From Bacteroidales bacterium UBA4353 (GTDB lineage Bacteria; Bacteroidota; Bacteroidia; Bacteroidales; Paludibacteraceae), in the NCBI GenBank assembly GCA_002394025.1, contig DGSV01000080.1:1-17972 (forward strand): DNA of 17,972 bases, written 5' to 3'. The notes under the pieces were generated by a model. That model was not told the DNA's origin. It was given only the letters and a program-made list of their open reading frames with translations, and did no database searches. The translations under genes and the position numbers were made by a program. Below are positions 14,149 through 17,972 of this stretch, piece after piece; within the stretch, counting starts at the first letter, position 1, and each line of letters opens with the position of its first letter.

Positions 14149-15446
14149 TGTTCGATAATTATGTCATCTTGCGGCGTCTCCTCTTCATTATCATCATCAA
14201 AAGTGATAACAGGTCTGGAGGTCTCTTCGCTGGTTTGTTCTATGTCTTGTATTCTGTTCAGTTCAGTCCTTTGGGCTTTACTGATACACATGATAGTTCC
14301 CAGTCCGAATCCCATGCTCAACGCAGAGTTGCCACCTACGGATATGAAAGGCAGCGGCTGTCCGGTAGCAGGCATGATGTCCAGCACGCAGATGATGCTG
14401 ATCAGAGCCTGCAGGGCTATAAACAGTCCGCAACTGAGCGCTACGAGTGACATATAGTCGTCATAACTTTTTTTGACTATATACCCCACGCGGTTGAGCA
14501 GAAACATATATAGCGACAGGGTCACGAGAATGCCTATCCATCCCCATTCCTCGACTATGATGGCGAACACGCAGTCGGCATTGGCTACGGGCAGCACGTC
14601 GCGCTCAAGACTTTTGCCCGGACCGGTACCTATAATGCCGGCACCGTTGGCGATGGATATCTTGCAGTATTTGAGCTGTGCCGTTTTAGGGTCTGATTTG
14701 ATGTTATATTTTATCTCGTCGGGTTCGTCCTTGATGAAGCGGTCAACACGTCCCGCTACGGTAGCCAATCGCCATGGCAGTTGTACTCCGGCATGGCGCA
14801 GACCCACCAGACTCCACACTCCTATCGCACCGACAATAACCGCCGCAACGATGCCGAAAATGATTTGGCGTGTGTAGAGCCCTGACACAAAGACCATCAT
14901 TACCGCCGTTGCCAAATACATCATGGCTGTTGAAGTGTGGTAGGGAATCACGGTGATTATTGCCGCTATCGTAGCCACGGCGTATTTGATCTTCAAATTC
15001 TTGCGTCGTTCGGTGTCTTCGGTATGCAGGAAATCGATGATGATAATGGCGAGGTAGAGTATCAGTGTGAATTTGATATACTCGTCAGGCTGCAGGTCCA
15101 TGGGAAAACCAGGTACGTGGATGGTGCGGTACACACCGTGGATGTTGTTGACCCTTATGCCGGGCACGAAGCACAGGATTTGGGTGAAGATGCTAATCCA
15201 AAATAGTGCGGGGGATATGTTGCGCAATACACGGACAGGCATGAATTGCATGAAAAATATCACTACGAGCCCCATGAGGAGTTTTGTCATGTGGCTTATC
15301 CACGGCGAGTAGAAGGTTGCGGCTTTGTACACGTCTTGGCTATTGCTCGAAAAACTCACTATGGCACTGACCAAGAGGAACATGCCGTAGCATATCCATA
15401 GTCCTTTGTCAGTTTTGTTGACTTGTGTGAGGTCTGTTTTTATCAT
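14145..15446 (-). CDS. ftsW: FtsW, septal peptidoglycan glycosyltransferase (SEDS family)
   Basis: FtsW polymerises lipid II at the division septum together with a class B PBP. It has 433 residues, about ten hydrophobic helices, and a hydrophilic acidic tail from about 395 (EEETPQDD). SEDS landmarks are the large loop with the putative catalytic Asp291 (NADCVFAIIVEEWG, matching the usual TDFIFAVIGEELG), WR and a following Arg near 225-233, and PATGQPLPFISVGGNS at 359-374. The N-terminal signature differs from the norm: the common GAKRW...QPSE reads GVYRT at 104-108 and QPDE at 119-122, keeping the Arg, Glu and following Lys125. I read it as FtsW and not RodA because it follows murD in a dcw arrangement. 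The ATG at 15446 overlaps the murD stop (ATGA), and its own stop overlaps the next start the same way. murG does not follow. Confidence 0.92.
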   Translation of the reverse strand: MIKTDLTQVNKTDKGLWICYGMFLLVSAIVSFSSNSQDVYKAATFYSPWISHMTKLLMGLVVIFFMQFMPVRVLRNISPALFWISIFTQILCFVPGIRVNNIHGVYRTIHVPGFPMDLQPDEYIKFTLILYLAIIIIDFLHTEDTERRKNLKIKYAVATIAAIITVIPYHTSTAMMYLATAVMMVFVSGLYTRQIIFGIVAAVIVGAIGVWSLVGLRHAGVQLPWRLATVAGRVDRFIKDEPDEIKYNIKSDPKTAQLKYCKISIANGAGIIGTGPGKSLERDVLPVANADCVFAIIVEEWGWIGILVTLSLYMFLLNRVGYIVKKSYDDYMSLVALSCGLFIALQALISIICVLDIMPATGQPLPFISVGGNSALSMGFGLGTIMCISKAQRTELNRIQDIEQTSEETSRPVITFDDDNEEETPQDDIIIEQ

Positions 15447-16726
15447 GTCAGTTGCGATACTTGTTGTTTGAATTGCCTTCCTCGGTCTTCATAGCTGCTG
15501 AATAGGTCGAAGCTTGCGCAGCAGGGGCTTAGTAGCACGGTATCTCCTGTTCTGGCGGCATGGTAGGCTTTGCTCACGGCGTCGGCGATATTGTCGGTGT
15601 CGATGATGTTGATGCCACATCCCGCGAAGTGCTGCCTGAGGGGTTCGTTATTGATGCCCATGAATACCAAAGTATGTACTTTTTGGTGTATGAGGTTGTC
15701 GATTTGCGTATAATCATTGCCTTTATCCTTACCCCCAAGGATGAGCACTACGGGTGTTGTCATGCTCTCAAGGGCATAGTAGCAACTATCGACATTGGTG
15801 GCCTTGCTGTCGTTGACAAATCGTACACCATTGATGGTGGTCACGGGCTCTAAGCGATGTTCTATGGCTTGGAATGTTGCCAAGGCTGATTTTATCTTGT
15901 CTTGTCCAATACCTGTTTTCAGTGCCGCGATGACCGCTGCCGTAGCGTTGTAGAGGTTGTGGCGTCCTTGCAGTGTCATGGTTTTGGCGATGTCGAAATC
16001 GGCATAGGAGTGCTTGTCGTCAAAGGGCAGGGCTGTCGCCGAACAGGGGTGTTCGGCGAGCATTTGCCGGATTACCGGGTCGTCAGCCCAATAGATGAAA
16101 TAGTCCTCGGCGGTCTGATTTTGTGTTATGCGCATCTTGGCGCGGGCATAGTTCATAAAGTTATGATCATAGCGGTCGAGGTGGTCGGGGGTGATGTTGA
16201 GAAGTATGGCTATGTGAGCGTGGAATTGGTACATGCCATCAAGTTGAAAACTTGATAGTTCGAGAACGTAGTACTGTCTGTCGTGCAGTGCCACCTGTCT
16301 GGCAAGGCTCTTACCGATGTTACCGCCCAAGCCCACGTCAAGTCCGGCACTGTCAAGGATATGGTAGAGTAGCGATGTGGTGGTGGTTTTGCCGTTGGAG
16401 CCTGTCACGCACAGAAATGTGGCGTGTGAATGCCGTGCCGCGAATTCTATTTCCGAAATTACCGGTGTGCCTTGTTTGCGCAGAGCCACTATCAGCGGCG
16501 CCGTGTCGGGAATGCCGGGACTTTTGATGACCTCATCGGCACCGAGTATCACGTCCGTGCTATGATGTCCCTGCTCATAGGCTATGCCATAGTGCTCGAG
16601 TTCCGATATGTAGTTTTGTTTGATGCTTCCCTTGTCCGATACGAACACTTGGCATCCTGTTTTTTTAGCCAGTATGGCGGAGCCTACACCGCTCTCGCCT
16701 GCTCCGAGAATGACTATCTTCTTCAT
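15443..16726 (-). CDS. murD: UDP-N-acetylmuramoyl-L-alanine:D-glutamate ligase
   Basis: MurD adds D-glutamate to UDP-MurNAc-L-Ala in the cytoplasm, the second amino-acid step of peptidoglycan precursor synthesis. At 427 residues it has the usual three domains. There is an N-terminal Rossmann-like domain (GAGESGVGSA at 8-17), the central ATP-binding domain with GSNGKTTTT at 109-117 and ITPDHLDRY further on, and a C-terminal domain beginning around the EHRLEP motif and containing LILGGKDKG. The C-terminal signature (SPCCASFDLF, then DRGRQF) has SPCCAS where most MurD proteins have SPACAS. The ATG at 16726 shares its A with the mraY TAA stop (TAATG), and its TGA overlaps the ftsW ATG by four bases. 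This indicates tight translational coupling across the three genes. Confidence 0.97.
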   Translation of the reverse strand: MKKIVILGAGESGVGSAILAKKTGCQVFVSDKGSIKQNYISELEHYGIAYEQGHHSTDVILGADEVIKSPGIPDTAPLIVALRKQGTPVISEIEFAARHSHATFLCVTGSNGKTTTTSLLYHILDSAGLDVGLGGNIGKSLARQVALHDRQYYVLELSSFQLDGMYQFHAHIAILLNITPDHLDRYDHNFMNYARAKMRITQNQTAEDYFIYWADDPVIRQMLAEHPCSATALPFDDKHSYADFDIAKTMTLQGRHNLYNATAAVIAALKTGIGQDKIKSALATFQAIEHRLEPVTTINGVRFVNDSKATNVDSCYYALESMTTPVVLILGGKDKGNDYTQIDNLIHQKVHTLVFMGINNEPLRQHFAGCGINIIDTDNIADAVSKAYHAARTGDTVLLSPCCASFDLFSSYEDRGRQFKQQVSQLT

Positions 16727-17972
16727 TATCTGATTTTTAGTGTTATGATTGTCAGTGCGGCAAGCAGCAGTCCTATAATCCAGAAACGCACTACGAGTTT
16801 AGTTTCCGGTACTTCTTTCGCGGGCTTTTGTATGTAGGCGTCTATCTTTCCGGCGTCGTGTTGGAAATGGTGGTGCAGGGGCGTCATTTTGAAGATACGT
16901 TTTGGCGTGCCATATTTTTTTCTGGTATATTTGAAGTATGCCGTTTGAATTATTACTGACAGGCTTTCCATGACGAATATGCCGCAGAGTATCGGTAGCA
17001 GTAATTCTTTGCGTATGATAATTGCAAATACGGCTATGATACCGCCCAGTGTCAGCGAACCGGTGTCCCCCATAAATACCTGTGCCGGAGCTGTGTTGTA
17101 CCATAGGAAACCTATCGTGGCTCCGATGAATATGGCGGCGAAAATTGACATCTCGCCCACACCGCTGATATACATGATGTTGAAGAATGAGGCGAACTTG
17201 GTGTTGCCGCTCACCCATGCAATAACGCCCAATGCCGCGCCAATGATTGCGCAGGTACCTGTTGCCAGACCATCAAGGCCATCGGTGAGATTGGCGCCGT
17301 TGCTCACTGCGGTAACGATAAACACGCACGCAAAAACAAAGAATACCCAACCAAGAAAATCCTTATACTCGCCAGCCCAACGGAAAGGTGCGGCATAGTT
17401 GAAGTTATGGTTCTTGACGAAGGGTATGGTGGTGTCTGTGGCTTTGATGGACGACTGACGATATGTTATTTCCTGCTTGTCGTTGGTGAAGTTCTGACGA
17501 ATGGTAACATCAGGGTGTGCCCACATCACTATGCCCACTACCAGACCAACAATGACCTGTCCCACAATCTTATAGCGACCATTGAGCCCTTCTTTGTTAT
17601 GCTTAAAGACTTTGATATAGTCGTCTGCAAAGCCCAATATGCCCAGAGTTATGATGGTGAAAATCATAAGCCACACATAGACATTGGTTAGATCGCCGAG
17701 CAGGATAATAGGTAGCAGCAACGAGATGATGATTATTATGCCACCCATGGTGGGGGTATTTTTCTTTTTTTCTTCGCCTTCTACACCGAGCTTACGAACC
17801 GTTTCGCCTATCTGGTGACGACGCAGGAAGTCGATAATCTTGTCCCCGACTAATGTGGCTGTCAGTATTGAAATGATGAAGCCCAGGGCTGCCCGGAATG
17901 AGATGTAGTCGAACAGGCGCAGTCCCGGAAAATCGTAATGTAATGAGAGGTAATGAAAAAGATGATATAACA
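16726..17972 (-). CDS. mraY: phospho-N-acetylmuramoyl-pentapeptide transferase (5' end cut by one base)
   Basis: MraY moves phospho-MurNAc-pentapeptide onto undecaprenyl phosphate, making lipid I at the inner membrane. The frame stays open to the window edge. The last two bases read TG on the coding strand and are followed by codons for LYHLFHYLS, so the start is almost certainly an ATG whose A is at 17973. With it the protein is 415 residues. Landmarks are FPGLRLFDYISFRAA near 15-29, NTPTMGG near 72-78, the catalytic ADDYIK with Asp117 and Asp118, NLTDGLDGLA, and MTPLHHHFQ near the C-terminus. An ATG at 17748 (residue 76) is internal and would remove conserved helices. An extracytoplasmic insert of about 60 residues after the third helix pair (around HPDVTIRQNF to NFNYAAPF) explains the length beyond the E. 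coli enzyme and is common in Bacteroidota. Confidence 0.96.
   Translation of the reverse strand, partial: LYHLFHYLSLHYDFPGLRLFDYISFRAALGFIISILTATLVGDKIIDFLRRHQIGETVRKLGVEGEEKKKNTPTMGGIIIIISLLLPIILLGDLTNVYVWLMIFTIITLGILGFADDYIKVFKHNKEGLNGRYKIVGQVIVGLVVGIVMWAHPDVTIRQNFTNDKQEITYRQSSIKATDTTIPFVKNHNFNYAAPFRWAGEYKDFLGWVFFVFACVFIVTAVSNGANLTDGLDGLATGTCAIIGAALGVIAWVSGNTKFASFFNIMYISGVGEMSIFAAIFIGATIGFLWYNTAPAQVFMGDTGSLTLGGIIAVFAIIIRKELLLPILCGIFVMESLSVIIQTAYFKYTRKKYGTPKRIFKMTPLHHHFQHDAGKIDAYIQKPAKEVPETKLVVRFWIIGLLLAALTIITLKIR

Noticed and set aside
1..17972. Search for mobile elements, phage genes, CRISPR arrays, tRNA or rRNA genes and toxin-antitoxin pairs.
   Set aside because: No transposase, integrase, regular repeat-spacer array, cloverleaf or small paired genes were seen by eye. 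Coding density is high and composition looks even.

Overview
The window reads as ordinary chromosome from a member of the Bacteroidota, most likely order Bacteroidales. Three things point there. MraY carries a long extracytoplasmic insert that makes it about 415 residues instead of the roughly 360 of E. coli. Two intergenic regions carry good matches to the Bacteroides-type promoter (TTTG, about 20 bases, TAnnTTTG). Genes have no evident Shine-Dalgarno sequences. All twelve genes lie on the minus strand, so they are transcribed from high to low coordinates. I see no tRNA, rRNA, CRISPR array, insertion sequence or phage gene, and no gene-free stretch longer than 182 bases.

Block 1 (17972 down to 11456) is mraY-murD-ftsW followed by a four-helix DMT/EamA-type membrane protein and a UvrD/PcrA helicase. 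The start codon of mraY is cut by the window edge: only its last two bases are present. The first three are the lipid I/lipid II and septal peptidoglycan part of the dcw cluster. Joints overlap by 1 or 4 bases, or are 2 bases apart, so the block is probably one translationally coupled operon. The usual next genes (murG, murC, ftsQ, ftsA, ftsZ) do not follow ftsW here.

Block 2 (about 11330 down to 3717) starts with a strong promoter. It runs gluQRS, a polyprenol-phosphate-type GT2 glycosyltransferase, a large NtrY-like sensor kinase, an uncharacterised lipoprotein, a DacB/PBP4 D,D-peptidase and a MacB-type permease. Gaps inside it are 1 to 46 bases. Five of its six products act in or at the envelope. 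The kinase has no response regulator beside it, and the permease has no ATPase beside it.

Block 3 (about 3711 to 2) has its own promoter almost touching the start codon of uvrA, followed by an SGNH esterase of the rhamnogalacturonan-acetylesterase type.

Most of the window is housekeeping. I do not see a wholly new defence or mobile system. The points most worth a second look are the changed gene order after ftsW with a small transporter coupled into it, the kinase/lipoprotein/DacB/MacB arrangement, the probably leaderless uvrA mRNA, UvrA lacking half of its first zinc-finger ligands, and unusual FtsW signature residues.
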